Assembly (NCBI GenBank): GCA_032251435.1
Contig: JAVVEH010000020.1
Coordinates: 15,059 to 79,058 of the forward strand
From: JAVVEH01 sp032251435
GTDB lineage: Bacteria; Verrucomicrobiota; Lentisphaeria; Oligosphaerales; MVZH01
Direction of reading: 5' to 3'
DNA: 64,000 nt
The position numbers and the translations under genes are program-made. The notes beneath the pieces are model-generated. The model was not told the origin of the DNA. It made no database searches and was given only the letters and a program-made list of their open reading frames with translations. The number at the start of each line of letters is the position of its first letter. Positions within the stretch are counted from its first letter, which is position 1. Shown here one piece after another: positions 8,973 through 18,784 of the stretch.

Positions 8973-10145
8973 ATGAAAATAACCCGCGTGACCACGACGC
9001 CGATCCGCATCCCGCTGAAAGGTTTTTTTTATAATTCTGAGTGGGCCGGAACCAAGCGTGAATGGGGCGGGCGGTTGAGCCGCGTCTCCCCGAAACGCCC
9101 AGGCCCGATTCTGGAATATCTGCTGGTTCACATTGAGACCGACGAGGGTGTCTCCGGTCTGGGCGAGGCGCCCGCGGATATTGGTTTTTTCGGTCAGACG
9201 TTAGAGGGCATTCAAGTGGCGGTGGAGGACTATCTGGGTCCCCAACTGGTCGGCAAAGATCCCTTTGACCGGGAGTACTTGATGGACCTGATTGATTACC
9301 GGGAAAACAGTTGCGCCAAATCCGGGATCGATCTGGCCTTGCACGATTTGGCCGGCAAGGCGCTGGGCGTGCCGGTCAGTGATTTGCTCGGGGGGTCGCA
9401 CCGCGCCCGGGTGCCCGTGGCCATCGAAATCGCCGGTGGAACGCCGGATGACATGGCCGGCGAATGCCTCAAGTATATGGACAAGGGTGTCCGCGCCTTT
9501 AAACCGAAAATCGGCAGTATTCCCGAAAAGGACGCCGACCGCCTCCGCGCCATCCGCGAAGCGGTGGGCCCGGATGTGTCCATTCGGGCCGACGCCAACC
9601 GCGGGTATTCACCCAAAGAAGCGATTCGGCTCTGCCGTTTGGCTGAGAAGTACGAGGTGAATCTGGAGCTCCTCGAACAGCCTGTCGAGGCGTATGATTT
9701 GGTTGGCATGGCCCAGGTCCGCCGCTCCGTTGACACGCTTATCGAGGCGGATGAAAGCTGTTTTTCCATTCAAGACGCCATGCGGATTATCTGTTATGAG
9801 GCGGCCGATGTGTTGAATATTAAAATCGCCAAGGCCGGCGGTCTGCTCAACGCCACGAAAATTGCCGCTCTCGCTCAGTCAGCGGGGCTTCAATGCGTGC
9901 TGGGCACCGCGTTCGGGACGGGGGTCAAGATCGCCGCCAAGCTGCATTTGGCCGCCGCCACGATCGGCATGATCGACGCGGTTGAGTTTACCGAATTAGG
10001 ACTCCATGGGCCTCTGCTTCAGGGGCGGCTGGATGAAGATCTAGCGTTGCCGGTGGCGGCGGATGGCTGCCTGCCCGTTCCCACCGGGCCCGGACTGGGG
10101 ATCGAACTTGATCACGAGCAAATCGCGGCAATGACCGTGTCATAA
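8973..10145 (+). CDS. Enolase-superfamily enzyme, MLE/dipeptide-epimerase-like subgroup
   Basis: Reading from ATG 8973 gives 390 residues; an upstream in-frame start at 8772 overlaps the M42 gene and is rejected. The acid-base residues match the muconate lactonizing subgroup: KPK at 177-179, metal ligands Asp207, Glu235 and Asp260, and Lys284 in NIKIAKAGG. A terminal Lys rather than a His-Asp pair argues against mandelate racemase or fuconate dehydratase chemistry. Dipeptide epimerases share this pattern and would suit the adjacent M42 peptidase, but cycloisomerase or o-succinylbenzoate-synthase-like reactions are also possible. The N-terminal cap has the usual GLGEA segment. Confidence 0.85.
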   Translation: MKITRVTTTPIRIPLKGFFYNSEWAGTKREWGGRLSRVSPKRPGPILEYLLVHIETDEGVSGLGEAPADIGFFGQTLEGIQVAVEDYLGPQLVGKDPFDREYLMDLIDYRENSCAKSGIDLALHDLAGKALGVPVSDLLGGSHRARVPVAIEIAGGTPDDMAGECLKYMDKGVRAFKPKIGSIPEKDADRLRAIREAVGPDVSIRADANRGYSPKEAIRLCRLAEKYEVNLELLEQPVEAYDLVGMAQVRRSVDTLIEADESCFSIQDAMRIICYEAADVLNIKIAKAGGLLNATKIAALAQSAGLQCVLGTAFGTGVKIAAKLHLAAATIGMIDAVEFTELGLHGPLLQGRLDEDLALPVAADGCLPVPTGPGLGIELDHEQIAAMTVS

Positions 10146-10225
10146 CCATCGCCACGGGGTCATCTCCTCATCACCAAACACCCGGCAGGAGTCATTGAGC
10201 GCATGATGGCATATGTCCTAACCGC

Positions 10226-12229
10226 ATGAAAAGCACGGCGTCAAATTTCATCAATATCCTTCTGTATATCCTCACATTCCTTATTGGCCTGGTGTTGTGC
10301 GTCGGGCTCTGGGTCGTTGTGCCGTATAACAACTTCGCCCTGAACAACAGCTTTGTCAGCGACGGCTATCTGCCTGAAATTGTCATGTTGTTCCTGGCGT
10401 GCGTGGTTTTGGTCATCAACCCGTTGCTCCGCCGATTCGCGCCCCCGCTGAGGATCCCCCACGGGCATGTGGTTCTTTTGACCGGCATGCTACTGTTCGC
10501 GGCGGTCATTCCCAGTAACGGGCTTTTCCGGTTCTTTCCGCACTGCCTGGCCTTGGACACACAGACGATCAACACGACACCGGGCACAGCCGAGGCCATC
10601 CAACAGTCCGATTTACCCCCGTCGTTATTTCCCGATCCCATCGGCCTGGATGTGCCGACCCCGGTTTCCGATCAGTTGGTTGAGGAGCTGGAACCGGGGG
10701 CGTCGATTCCGTGGAGGGCCTGGGTTGCCCCGCTCTTATCGTGGGGAACAGTCATTATCGCGTTCTGGGTCTTGATGATTGGCCTGGGGGCCATTGTCTA
10801 CCCGCAATGGCGATATAACGAGCGGGTGGCCTTTCCGTTGCTCAGAGTCTACCACGCGCTCATTGACGACCCTGAACCGGGAAAACTGCTGCCGCCGGTT
10901 TTCCGCTCGCCGCTGTTTTGGTTCGCTTGCGGAATCGTCATCATCCTGCACTCATTCAACGGCCTGGCTTTGATGACAAACGACGCGTTCCCCAAGTTTC
11001 CCCTGTCGTGGAATATTTCCCACGCTTTCGCCAGTGGCGTGTGGCAATACGCGCCCGGTTTCCTGAAGCAGTCCCGCATCTACTTCTTATTTGTCGGGTT
11101 GGCCTATTTCATGCCCGCCCGCCACAGTTTTTCCATCTGGTTCACGATTCTTTTTTTCGGTCTGTTTGTCATGGCCACTCAACAGTACATGCCCACCTTT
11201 GACCCCATTAACCTGTATGATCAAGGATGCGGGGCGCTGATCGCCATCGCGGCGGGCATCCTGTGGCTGGGCCGGCATCATTACGCCCGGGTGGGCGCCG
11301 CGGTTTTCCGGCCGGCCAAATCGGAAGAGGAAAAGACCAACGCCTTGGCCGGGCGCTTGTTTTTAATTGGCGGGGGTGTCATGTTCGGCTGGTTTGTCTG
11401 GGCCGGCGCGGGTGTCTTCTGGTCTCTGATGCTGGTGATCGTCGGTGTGATGATCATGCTGCTCGTCGCCCGCATCGTCGCGGAGACCGGGATCACGTAT
11501 GTCTGGATCATCCCCCTGACCGCCTCCCGTCTGATTGGCTTTTTTCCGCGGGCTTGGACATCCATCGCCACGGCTTTTTTACAGGAAGCCCACTACATTC
11601 TCGCCAACCGGGCTTCGGCGGTCAGCGCCACGGTCATGATGATTCTCGCCATGGGGCTGAAACGGGACCGCTCGCCGGGATCCAACCGGCGGTTGATGGC
11701 GATCGGGCTTTTTGTGCTGATTCTGGGCTTGCTTGTTTGCGGGGCTGTGCACCTCCACATGGGGTACAATCTGGCCAGTTCTTACGATGCCACCCAGACC
11801 CCGGTCACCGGGCGGGGTGCCCGGGTGATGAGCCTGCAGCCCGTGATGGACATGGCGCTCGGCCGGGCGCATGTTTTTGACGCTGGCAATTTTAAGTTCA
11901 TGCTGTTTGGCATCGCTTTGGCCGGGGGGTTGTTATTTCTCTGCGCCCGTTTTCCCGGCTGGCCTCTGCACCCGATCGGCTTGATCTTTGTTCATTCCTC
12001 CATCGGCTTGCGATTGTGCGTAAGCCTGTGTGTCGGATGGGCGCTCAGGCAAGTTGTTGTTCATTTCTTCGGCGCCCGGGCTTACCGGGCGGCCATGCCC
12101 CTGTTCATGGGCCTCATTCTCGGTGAGATTTTCGCTAACGCCATCTGGACCTTGATCCCGGTATTGGGTCTCCTGTTCGGTGTCAGTCCGGGTGAAATCC
12201 GGCATCTCATTATCTTTCAATACACGTAA
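10226..12229 (+). CDS. DUF6785/DUF6784-type multi-pass membrane protein
   Basis: The 667-residue integral membrane protein has some twelve or more hydrophobic segments. An N-terminal helix is followed by a conserved soluble loop (PYNNFALNNSFVSDGYLP) and a long loop near residues 110-160. It is a paralogue of the partial gene at 1-1010, sharing FPQWR/YPQWR-NER and IPW-AW motifs. The C-terminal half, with LVARIVAETGITYVWIIPL and LHMGYNLASSYD, fits what I know of the DUF6784 part. No function is established; an uptake role for products of the neighbouring GH65, GH29 and peptidase genes is inference from operon position. No clear Shine-Dalgarno site is visible. Confidence 0.8.
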   Translation: MKSTASNFINILLYILTFLIGLVLCVGLWVVVPYNNFALNNSFVSDGYLPEIVMLFLACVVLVINPLLRRFAPPLRIPHGHVVLLTGMLLFAAVIPSNGLFRFFPHCLALDTQTINTTPGTAEAIQQSDLPPSLFPDPIGLDVPTPVSDQLVEELEPGASIPWRAWVAPLLSWGTVIIAFWVLMIGLGAIVYPQWRYNERVAFPLLRVYHALIDDPEPGKLLPPVFRSPLFWFACGIVIILHSFNGLALMTNDAFPKFPLSWNISHAFASGVWQYAPGFLKQSRIYFLFVGLAYFMPARHSFSIWFTILFFGLFVMATQQYMPTFDPINLYDQGCGALIAIAAGILWLGRHHYARVGAAVFRPAKSEEEKTNALAGRLFLIGGGVMFGWFVWAGAGVFWSLMLVIVGVMIMLLVARIVAETGITYVWIIPLTASRLIGFFPRAWTSIATAFLQEAHYILANRASAVSATVMMILAMGLKRDRSPGSNRRLMAIGLFVLILGLLVCGAVHLHMGYNLASSYDATQTPVTGRGARVMSLQPVMDMALGRAHVFDAGNFKFMLFGIALAGGLLFLCARFPGWPLHPIGLIFVHSSIGLRLCVSLCVGWALRQVVVHFFGARAYRAAMPLFMGLILGEIFANAIWTLIPVLGLLFGVSPGEIRHLIIFQYT

Positions 12230-12244
12230 AAAAGGATTCACGCG

Positions 12245-13534
12245 ATGACAGACACCCCTTATGGCCGCGGCGACACCGCCTGGTTTGTGAAAGACCGTTT
12301 CGGCATGTTTATTCACTGGGGGCTCTACGCCCAGGCCGCCCGGCACGAATGGGTCAAGAACCGGGAACGGATTACGGACGAAGACTATCAGAAGTATTTT
12401 GACACCTTCCACCCGGATCTTTATAACCCGAAAGAATGGGCCCGTCTGGCTAAACAAGCCGGCATGAAATATTTTGTCATCACCACCAAGCATCACGAAG
12501 GATTCTGCCTCTGGGATAGTGATTATACCGACTATAAAGCGACCAATACCAGTATTGGCAAAGACCTCCTGCGTGAGATGGTCGACGCCTTCCGCGCGGA
12601 AGGGCTTAAGGTGGGGTTCTACTATTCGTTGATCGACTGGCATCACCCGGAGTTTCCCGTGGATAACCATCATCCGCAACGGGACGATCAGGCGTTTCGC
12701 GAAGCCACCAAAGGCCGTGATGTCAAGATCTACGCCGAATATATGCGCGACCAGGTCAGAGAGCTGCTGACGAAGTTTGGCAAAATTGACATCCTCTGGT
12801 TCGATTTTTCCTATCCCGGCGAGGATGGCAAGGGAAAAGATGACTGGGAGTCGGAAAAACTGATCACCATGATCCGCGAATTGCAGCCGGACATTATGGT
12901 CGACAACCGCCTGGATCTCGTTGGCTGCGGGGATTTTGTCACGCCGGAACAATTCCAGCCGAAAGAGGGTCCCAAAAATCCTGATGGCACACCGGCCGTG
13001 TGGGAAGCGTGCCAGACACTTTCCGGCTCATGGGGTTATCACCGCGATGAAATGACATGGAAAACGGTGGAGCAGGTGCTGGGCATGCTTATTGATGGTG
13101 TCAGTAAAGGCGGCAATATGCTGATGAATGTCGGTCCCACCGGCCGCGGCGAGATTGATTACCGCGCCCGGCGATGCCTGGAAGGCATTGGCCAGTGGAT
13201 GAGATACAACGGCCGGTCCATCTATAACTGCGGTGCCGCCCCGGAAGGCATGGAAGCCCCCGTAGACTGCCGGTACACCTATAATCCCGAGACCCGTCGC
13301 CTCTATCTGCACGTTTTCGCCTGGCCATTCAGAACCATTCATCTTAAGGGCATGGCGGGTAAAGTGACGTACGCTCAGTTTCTTCATGACGCCAGTGAAG
13401 TGCGGTTCCGCGTTGACAAGCCGCGGGAACACAACGCGTTGGCTGAACAGACCGCCGCGGGTGATCTTGTTTTGCTCCTGCCGGTGGTCAAACCGAATAT
13501 CGACATTCCGACCATTGAACTGTTCCTCAAGTAG
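12245..13534 (+). CDS. Alpha-L-fucosidase (GH29)
   Basis: A 429-residue GH29 enzyme, expected to hydrolyse alpha-L-fucosides with retention. Family motifs are clear: KDRFGMFIHWGLYA near the start, the KYFVITTKHHEGFCLWDS block, and ILWFDFSYPG with Asp187 as the expected nucleophile. The late MLMNVGPTGRGEI block is also typical. No signal peptide is seen, so it is probably cytoplasmic and acts on imported oligosaccharides. AAAGGA precedes the ATG, 15 bp after the membrane-protein stop. The next gene starts directly at its stop codon, supporting one operon. Activity on fucose rather than a related 6-deoxy sugar is assumed. Confidence 0.93.
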   Translation: MTDTPYGRGDTAWFVKDRFGMFIHWGLYAQAARHEWVKNRERITDEDYQKYFDTFHPDLYNPKEWARLAKQAGMKYFVITTKHHEGFCLWDSDYTDYKATNTSIGKDLLREMVDAFRAEGLKVGFYYSLIDWHHPEFPVDNHHPQRDDQAFREATKGRDVKIYAEYMRDQVRELLTKFGKIDILWFDFSYPGEDGKGKDDWESEKLITMIRELQPDIMVDNRLDLVGCGDFVTPEQFQPKEGPKNPDGTPAVWEACQTLSGSWGYHRDEMTWKTVEQVLGMLIDGVSKGGNMLMNVGPTGRGEIDYRARRCLEGIGQWMRYNGRSIYNCGAAPEGMEAPVDCRYTYNPETRRLYLHVFAWPFRTIHLKGMAGKVTYAQFLHDASEVRFRVDKPREHNALAEQTAAGDLVLLLPVVKPNIDIPTIELFLK

Positions 13535-14842
13535 ATGATGACATCCACTAAAACGCTCATAACCCTGATGTCTCTGATTGGAGCCTTTACCGTGCGCGCC
13601 GCCGAAGATCTCAATAACGTGAAAGGCAAAATCTTTCATGTGAACCCTGTCGACAAGCGGTTTGAACTGTTGAAGGAGACGGTCTTTGATCCGGAAACCA
13701 ATGAGGGAAAGTCCCGGCATACCGTTTATTGGACGGATCAAACCCGGTTCACAAAGGTGGTCCGCCACACCAGTTTCAAGGACATCACCGGGCGGGTTAC
13801 AGCCGAATTCCACGGTTTCAACGAGAAGTGGGCGGCGGCAATCGAGGCGGGTGAGCCCTTCCGCCATCGCGCCGTGAAGATCCTGCCAGGCACTGAAAAA
13901 CCGCATGGTCTGTCCCAAGACAGGACGAGCGTGGTCGGCTGGTTCACTCCTGATAAAACGGATACGAAACATCGGAACGGCATCCTCGAGTGTGACGGCA
14001 TAAAGATCAAGGTGTCACTACCGGGTCCAAACGGGGCGGTGGATGTCCACACTCCAGCCACCGCTGACGCGATCAGCACGGGAGTCTGGGAATGTCACAT
14101 TCAAGGAGAACGGGCCGATAATGGCGCGTTTGTCGTGTCGGCGATGGAGATTTATCCCCAAATTGATCCGCGTGAAGTGGACGATCCCAGCCTGCCGCGC
14201 GTCCTGGTGATCGGAGACTCCATCAGCATGAATTACCATGAGGCGGCCAAACGCGCCTTGAAAGGGGTGGCCAATTATTATCGGGTCGAAGGTAACGCCG
14301 GGCCTTCTGATCGGGGCGTCGCCTGCATGGAGTTGTGGCTGGGTGATTATAAGACGAAGGGACTGCATTGGGACGTGATCCAATTCAATCACGGCCTGCA
14401 TGATCTCAAGCAATTCTATGACGAGGAAACGCGGACTTATGGCAAACATCAACTTGATGTCGAGTCATACAAGGCGAACTTGGAGAAGGAAATCGTGATG
14501 ATGCGCGAGACGGGCGCGACCCTGATGTGGTGCTCCACGACACCGGTGCCGGGCAGCTCGGTCGGGCGCTGGAACGAGGGTGTCATGGGACGGCGGAAAG
14601 ATGAGGATCTCGTGTTCAACCGGGCGGCCATGGAGGTCATGGCGAATCATCCGGATATCCTGATCAACAATCTGAATCGTGTCATCCGTGAGGCGGTGAA
14701 AACCACCGATGTGTTCGCTGATTGGAGCAAGGGAACGGATGTTCACTTTTGGGGCCGCCCGCAACAAGAGGTGGTGGGTCAAGCGGTGGCCGAAGCCGTG
14801 AAACGGGCCCTGAAAACACGCGGAAAAAACAGGACGGAATAA
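13535..14842 (+). CDS. Secreted SGNH/GDSL-type hydrolase
   Basis: The 435-residue protein begins with a signal peptide (hydrophobic to about residue 22, ending VRAAED). The C-terminal half is an SGNH hydrolase: VLVIGDSIS with Ser229, an Asn in QFNHGLHD, and TDVHFW with His404. The N-terminal 200 residues form a separate beta-rich region I do not recognise. SGNH enzymes of this type are usually carbohydrate esterases that remove acetyl or other acyl groups. Its ATG begins right after the fucosidase TAG, so translation is probably coupled. A role in de-esterifying fucose-containing glycans before import is a reasonable inference. Confidence 0.8.
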   Translation: MMTSTKTLITLMSLIGAFTVRAAEDLNNVKGKIFHVNPVDKRFELLKETVFDPETNEGKSRHTVYWTDQTRFTKVVRHTSFKDITGRVTAEFHGFNEKWAAAIEAGEPFRHRAVKILPGTEKPHGLSQDRTSVVGWFTPDKTDTKHRNGILECDGIKIKVSLPGPNGAVDVHTPATADAISTGVWECHIQGERADNGAFVVSAMEIYPQIDPREVDDPSLPRVLVIGDSISMNYHEAAKRALKGVANYYRVEGNAGPSDRGVACMELWLGDYKTKGLHWDVIQFNHGLHDLKQFYDEETRTYGKHQLDVESYKANLEKEIVMMRETGATLMWCSTTPVPGSSVGRWNEGVMGRRKDEDLVFNRAAMEVMANHPDILINNLNRVIREAVKTTDVFADWSKGTDVHFWGRPQQEVVGQAVAEAVKRALKTRGKNRTE

Positions 14843-14845
14843 AAC

Positions 14846-15844
14846 ATGACCAATCCCAGTCGAATTATCTCACTGGCCAGCGCCTTTTATGACTCACAGG
14901 TTTTATTTACCGCTTCCGATTTGAATATCTTCGGCATTCTCTCGGAGCTTGGCTCCGCGGATGTGGCGGCGGTCGCGGAGTCCGCGGCGCTGAATCCGCG
15001 CGGCGCGCGGTTGCTGCTCGACGCCTGTGTCAGTTTAGATCTGTTGAGCAAGCATGGGGATATGTATGCGAACACCCCTGAAAGCGCGCTGTTTCTAGTG
15101 CCGGGAAGCCCCGGTGATTTAAGCCAGGCGATCCGCTACAACCGGGATGTGTATGAGGCCTGGGGGAAATTACCGGATTTGATTAAGACCGGCCAGCCGG
15201 TGGAACGCCCGGAAACGCATTTGGGTGAGGATTCTGACCGCACGCGGACTTTTGTTCTGTCCATGCACGGCCGGGCTTTGGGAATGGGCCGACTGCTGAT
15301 TCCGCAGCTTGACCTGGAAGATTGCCGGCAGATCCTGGATGTCGGCGGCGGCCCCGGCACCTACTCGGTGCTGATCGCTCAGCGCTATCCGGAACTGTCA
15401 TCAACCATCATTGACTTGCCCGGTGTGGCCGCGGTCGCTGACGAACTGATCGTCCAACAGGGCATGAGTGACCGGGTCAAGACCCTGCCCGGCAGCTACC
15501 ACGACACGGCGTTCCCCGAAGGCAATGACGCCGTTCTTTTCCTCGGTGTTCTGCATCAGGAATCTCCCGAGGATATTACGGCCTTGTTTAAAAAGGCGTA
15601 CGCCTCGCTGAAACCCGGCGGCAAGGTCTATGTCATGGACATGATGACGGACGAGACCCATACCAAGCCCGCTTTCTCGGCTCTGTTCGCGGTCAACATG
15701 GCGCTGACCACCACCAACGGCTGGGTGTTTTCTGACGCTGAATTGAAAGGCTGGCTGACCGAAGCGGGGTTTTCCGGATTTTCGGTCGCCCCGTTGCCGC
15801 CACCCATGCCCCACTGGCTGGCCACGGTCGTGAAAGAACGGTAA
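14846..15844 (+). CDS. SAM-dependent O-methyltransferase (family 2, acetylserotonin-type)
   Basis: The 332-residue protein has an N-terminal helical dimerisation/winged-helix part (residues 1-90; TASDLNIFGILSEL, then RGARLLLDACVSLDLL) and a C-terminal Rossmann methyltransferase with motif I ILDVGGGPGTYSVLIAQRYP and the acidic tail of beta-2 (IIDLPG). This is the architecture of the O-methyltransferase family that includes hydroxyneurosporene and acetylserotonin methyltransferases. The substrate is not evident. It ends the plus-strand run, 3 bp after the SGNH gene, and faces the minus-strand block. Its presence in a glycan cluster is unexpected. Confidence 0.82.
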   Translation: MTNPSRIISLASAFYDSQVLFTASDLNIFGILSELGSADVAAVAESAALNPRGARLLLDACVSLDLLSKHGDMYANTPESALFLVPGSPGDLSQAIRYNRDVYEAWGKLPDLIKTGQPVERPETHLGEDSDRTRTFVLSMHGRALGMGRLLIPQLDLEDCRQILDVGGGPGTYSVLIAQRYPELSSTIIDLPGVAAVADELIVQQGMSDRVKTLPGSYHDTAFPEGNDAVLFLGVLHQESPEDITALFKKAYASLKPGGKVYVMDMMTDETHTKPAFSALFAVNMALTTTNGWVFSDAELKGWLTEAGFSGFSVAPLPPPMPHWLATVVKER

Positions 15845-15992
15845 ATCATGTCCCCTGCCCTTGATCAGGCAAACGTAGTGGGGTACGCCCGGGAACACCC
15901 TCGGCGTGAGCACGACTCTCCCAATCCTCTCAAGCGCGTGCTTCCGCTTCCAGATCCGTCTCGTGCTCCGGACCGGCGGTAAGAGCGCCTGG
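15845..15992. other. Convergent intergenic region
   Basis: Plus-strand and minus-strand units meet here. I see no strong hairpin with a T tract. A 44-codon frame exists on the plus strand but has no ribosome site and is not called. Confidence 0.4.
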
Positions 15993-17237
15993 TCACATGA
16001 CGCGGCTGGCCTCCTCCATGGCGATCCGCGCCCAGCGGAAGACGCGCGGGATATCGCCGCGGATCGTCATCAGGTCGTGCATGTGCAGTTCCACCTGGCA
16101 GCCTTTGAGCTTGTCAAACCCATCCCGGAAGAGCTTCCGTAACGCCTCTTCGTCCAGTTGATCGCTGACCATCAGCGTCGTCAGCGGCCGCCACGAGATG
16201 ACGGCCCGGTCGCCGAACGGCTCGGGATAGCGGGCCGGGTCGGCCAACGGGCCGGCCGTGATTTTGGTCAGATTGGGAAGGCGGGCGAGGCTATCCAGTT
16301 TTCTATCGAGAGTGTCGCAGCAGCCATAGCTCACCCGTCCGAACAGCTCGAGGATTGGCCGCTGGTAGTCGAGAAGAAACTCCTCGAACATGGCCGGACT
16401 GACCGACTCGAATTCCTGGGAATGACAGAAGCCGACCAGCTCTTTGAGCCGGGCGCCATGGACACCGGGCCGCGGGTCAGGCAAGGCGTCGCAATGCGGC
16501 GGAGTGTTGTAGTACCAGTAGTCGGCCGCGCTCCAGTCGCCCGCCGCCTCGCACTGCTTGTAATTGGCGATGATGCCATCCCTCGCGAAGGCCATGAACC
16601 GATGAACCATATCCGGATTTTCGTAGAGCGCCAGCATCAGTTCCTCGAGACCGAACAGCGCCCCGGCCGCCGGCCCGATCACGCCTTCCCAGATGTGATA
16701 GACACTGACGCGATTGCGATGCACCGGGAGGATGTCGCCGAAAATGTCCTCAGCCATCCGGGCCAGTGGCGGGTCCGGATCGAGGACCCGATGCGGCGTG
16801 GCCTTGAGGCGATCCAAATCCTCCATGCGCCGGAGCACCGACAGGTTGCGCCAGCCGCGGCTGGCATCGTCATGGACGCAATCTGGCTTTACCCCCCAGA
16901 GGCCTTCCGGCTGTTCGAGCATGGTCGCCCGCACCGTGAACCAGGGATCGAAAAAGCGGTCGTCGTCCAATTCCGCCGTCCACAGGGCGCGCTGAAACCA
17001 GCGCTCCACGGGACACAACCGCTCATCCGCGACACGCGGTTCCGGAAGATGGGGGTCAATTTCCGGCAGGAGATGAAAGACATTGCAGAAAACCAGCGGC
17101 CGCTCGGACTTGAGGTTGTTGAGGGCGCGCCAACGCGCCAGCGCGGCCCGGTTGCGCTCGCCGTCGCACAGCTCACGGTAGCGGAGGGCCAGATCGCGGA
17201 TAACACCCCGATCCGCGGCGGAAATCATTGTGGACAT
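15993..17237 (-). CDS. UroD-superfamily protein of unknown substrate
   Basis: Reading from ATG 17237, which has AGGA nine bases upstream, gives 414 residues; nearby in-frame starts at 17246 and 17255 are possible. The C-terminal half resembles uroporphyrinogen decarboxylase-like proteins: FGRVSYGCCDTLDRKL followed by a strand-loop with PLADPARYPEPFGDRAV. Such proteins are plentiful in PVC genomes, often in catabolic clusters, and some relatives are methyltransferases acting on corrinoid proteins. True heme-pathway UroD residues are not evident. It is the last gene of a minus-strand set with the ADP-ribosylglycohydrolase. Function is not assigned. Confidence 0.65.
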   Translation of the reverse strand: MSTMISAADRGVIRDLALRYRELCDGERNRAALARWRALNNLKSERPLVFCNVFHLLPEIDPHLPEPRVADERLCPVERWFQRALWTAELDDDRFFDPWFTVRATMLEQPEGLWGVKPDCVHDDASRGWRNLSVLRRMEDLDRLKATPHRVLDPDPPLARMAEDIFGDILPVHRNRVSVYHIWEGVIGPAAGALFGLEELMLALYENPDMVHRFMAFARDGIIANYKQCEAAGDWSAADYWYYNTPPHCDALPDPRPGVHGARLKELVGFCHSQEFESVSPAMFEEFLLDYQRPILELFGRVSYGCCDTLDRKLDSLARLPNLTKITAGPLADPARYPEPFGDRAVISWRPLTTLMVSDQLDEEALRKLFRDGFDKLKGCQVELHMHDLMTIRGDIPRVFRWARIAMEEASRVM

Positions 17238-17308
17238 GGTAATCATTCCTAACACATGTGACGTTATCAGATTTTACTTCCGGGGGGAAATGTATTCCAT
17301 CGCCCCGT

Positions 17309-18784
17309 TTATTCAACGCCGCGGCGGCGTTGTCCTTCCGGTCGCGGGCGGGTGTCGCAGTAACAGGCTTCGACGCGGGCTCCGCAGGCACGGCATGCCG
17401 GCACGTTGACACCGGCCGGAAACCCTTTCGCCTCGTCCGGGCCGAGGATGGTAAACGAAGCCGTCCCCTCCGCGAGGCGGGCGGTGATGCGGTTGCGCGG
17501 CGGCACCTCGCCAGAGCAGCGGATCAGGAAGCGGTTGGGGCCGCGGCGATCGCACGACCAGCCCTCCGGCACGGTCAGTTCGACCTCAGGCGTGTCGTTC
17601 CGCGGGGTGGAGAAGGCGATGTCACGTCCCACCCCCGGATAGAGCACCGGCTCGCCGCCATAATGGCACCACAGCTCGGTGTCGCCGACCCGTTCGACCC
17701 CGGCCTGGCTGTCCTGGCGGCGCGCGGCGAGGGCCTGGCCGTTCTCGAACAGCCGCGTCGGCAGGTCGGGAGGATGGATGGTGGTTTCACCAAAAGCGAT
17801 GCCGCTCTTCGCGGCCATCGCTTGTTCGGCCAGGGCGATGGTACGGTTGGTCAGCTCGGTGATGTCCTTGGGCGCGCCGCATTCCCCGGTAAGCTTGTGA
17901 AGCACAATGCCCTCGCCGATGGGTTCGCTCCACTTCTGCGGAATGCCGACGGTCCCGTTGAGGATGCCAAGCAGGGCGCCGAGGGTGGCGCCGGTGCAGT
18001 CTGTGTCATAACCGCAGTTGACGCCCTTGCAGAGGCAGTCGCCAAAATCAGCGCCATAGAGCCAGCCGATGATGGTAAAGCCGTGATTGGGCACCGCGTT
18101 GCAGGCCTGCAGGTGGCCGAAGCGGCTGGCGATCCGCTCCCGTGCCTCGCCCCAGGTGCAGCCATTCTCATGGCACCAGACCACCTCGCGGACCGCGCGG
18201 CCGAGGTGGCTGGAGATGGGAATCATGTTCAGGCCGATGCGGATCAGGGTTTGGGGGTCGCGCTCGACAAACGCGGCCGCCTGGACGGCCGACCAGAACA
18301 TCTCGCCCCAGGTTCCCTCGCCGCCGGCGTGGTCGACGGCGGAATCCTTCCACGCCATGCGCGCCGCCGCCTGCGGATCGCCGGGATGCAGACAGGCCCA
18401 AATCTCGCTGCGGATGGGCGAACCCATCTCGTCGACAAAATAGTTCTCGAAACAACCGGCCACCGGCGGCACCAGGCCGCGGCTGTAGTTGCGCATGAAG
18501 AAGCCGTACTCATTCCACGGATAGCGGCAGAGATATCGCCCCCAATACTCCGCGAACGCGCGCACCGAGGGATCCACTCCCTGCTCTTCGAGCATCTTCA
18601 ACCACACCAGTTGCAGATCCAAGTCATCATTCGGCGACGCCTCGCTCGGCATCGGATCATAGAAGGTCAGCGCGTGCGTATGCCGCTTGCACTCCCATTT
18701 CTCGCCGAGCGTGCCGCCAATGTTCTTGCCCATCCAGCAGGCATGCACCTTGTCGCGGAATTCATCTCTACTGATGGTTATCAT
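17309..18784 (-). CDS. ADP-ribosylglycohydrolase-family protein with C-terminal extension
   Basis: The start is placed at ATG 18784 (MITISRDEFRDKV); an in-frame start 35 codons upstream is Arg/Ser-rich and unlikely. The 491-residue protein opens with the family signature ACWMGKNIGGTLGEKWE and has the metal-binding GYDTDCTGATLGALLG segment near residue 250. The family removes ADP-ribose from proteins or splits related N-glycosidic bonds using two Mg ions. The last 130 residues (from about TIHPPDLPTRLF) look like an added beta domain plus an Arg-rich tail with CRACGARVEACYC-type cysteines. Among glycosidases, it may act on a nucleoside or glycosylamine rather than modified protein; this is inference. 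Confidence 0.82.
   Translation of the reverse strand: MITISRDEFRDKVHACWMGKNIGGTLGEKWECKRHTHALTFYDPMPSEASPNDDLDLQLVWLKMLEEQGVDPSVRAFAEYWGRYLCRYPWNEYGFFMRNYSRGLVPPVAGCFENYFVDEMGSPIRSEIWACLHPGDPQAAARMAWKDSAVDHAGGEGTWGEMFWSAVQAAAFVERDPQTLIRIGLNMIPISSHLGRAVREVVWCHENGCTWGEARERIASRFGHLQACNAVPNHGFTIIGWLYGADFGDCLCKGVNCGYDTDCTGATLGALLGILNGTVGIPQKWSEPIGEGIVLHKLTGECGAPKDITELTNRTIALAEQAMAAKSGIAFGETTIHPPDLPTRLFENGQALAARRQDSQAGVERVGDTELWCHYGGEPVLYPGVGRDIAFSTPRNDTPEVELTVPEGWSCDRRGPNRFLIRCSGEVPPRNRITARLAEGTASFTILGPDEAKGFPAGVNVPACRACGARVEACYCDTRPRPEGQRRRGVE

Noticed and set aside
15848..15982. 44-codon plus-strand frame after the methyltransferase
   Set aside because: No ribosome site, no recognisable residues, and it lies in a convergent gap.
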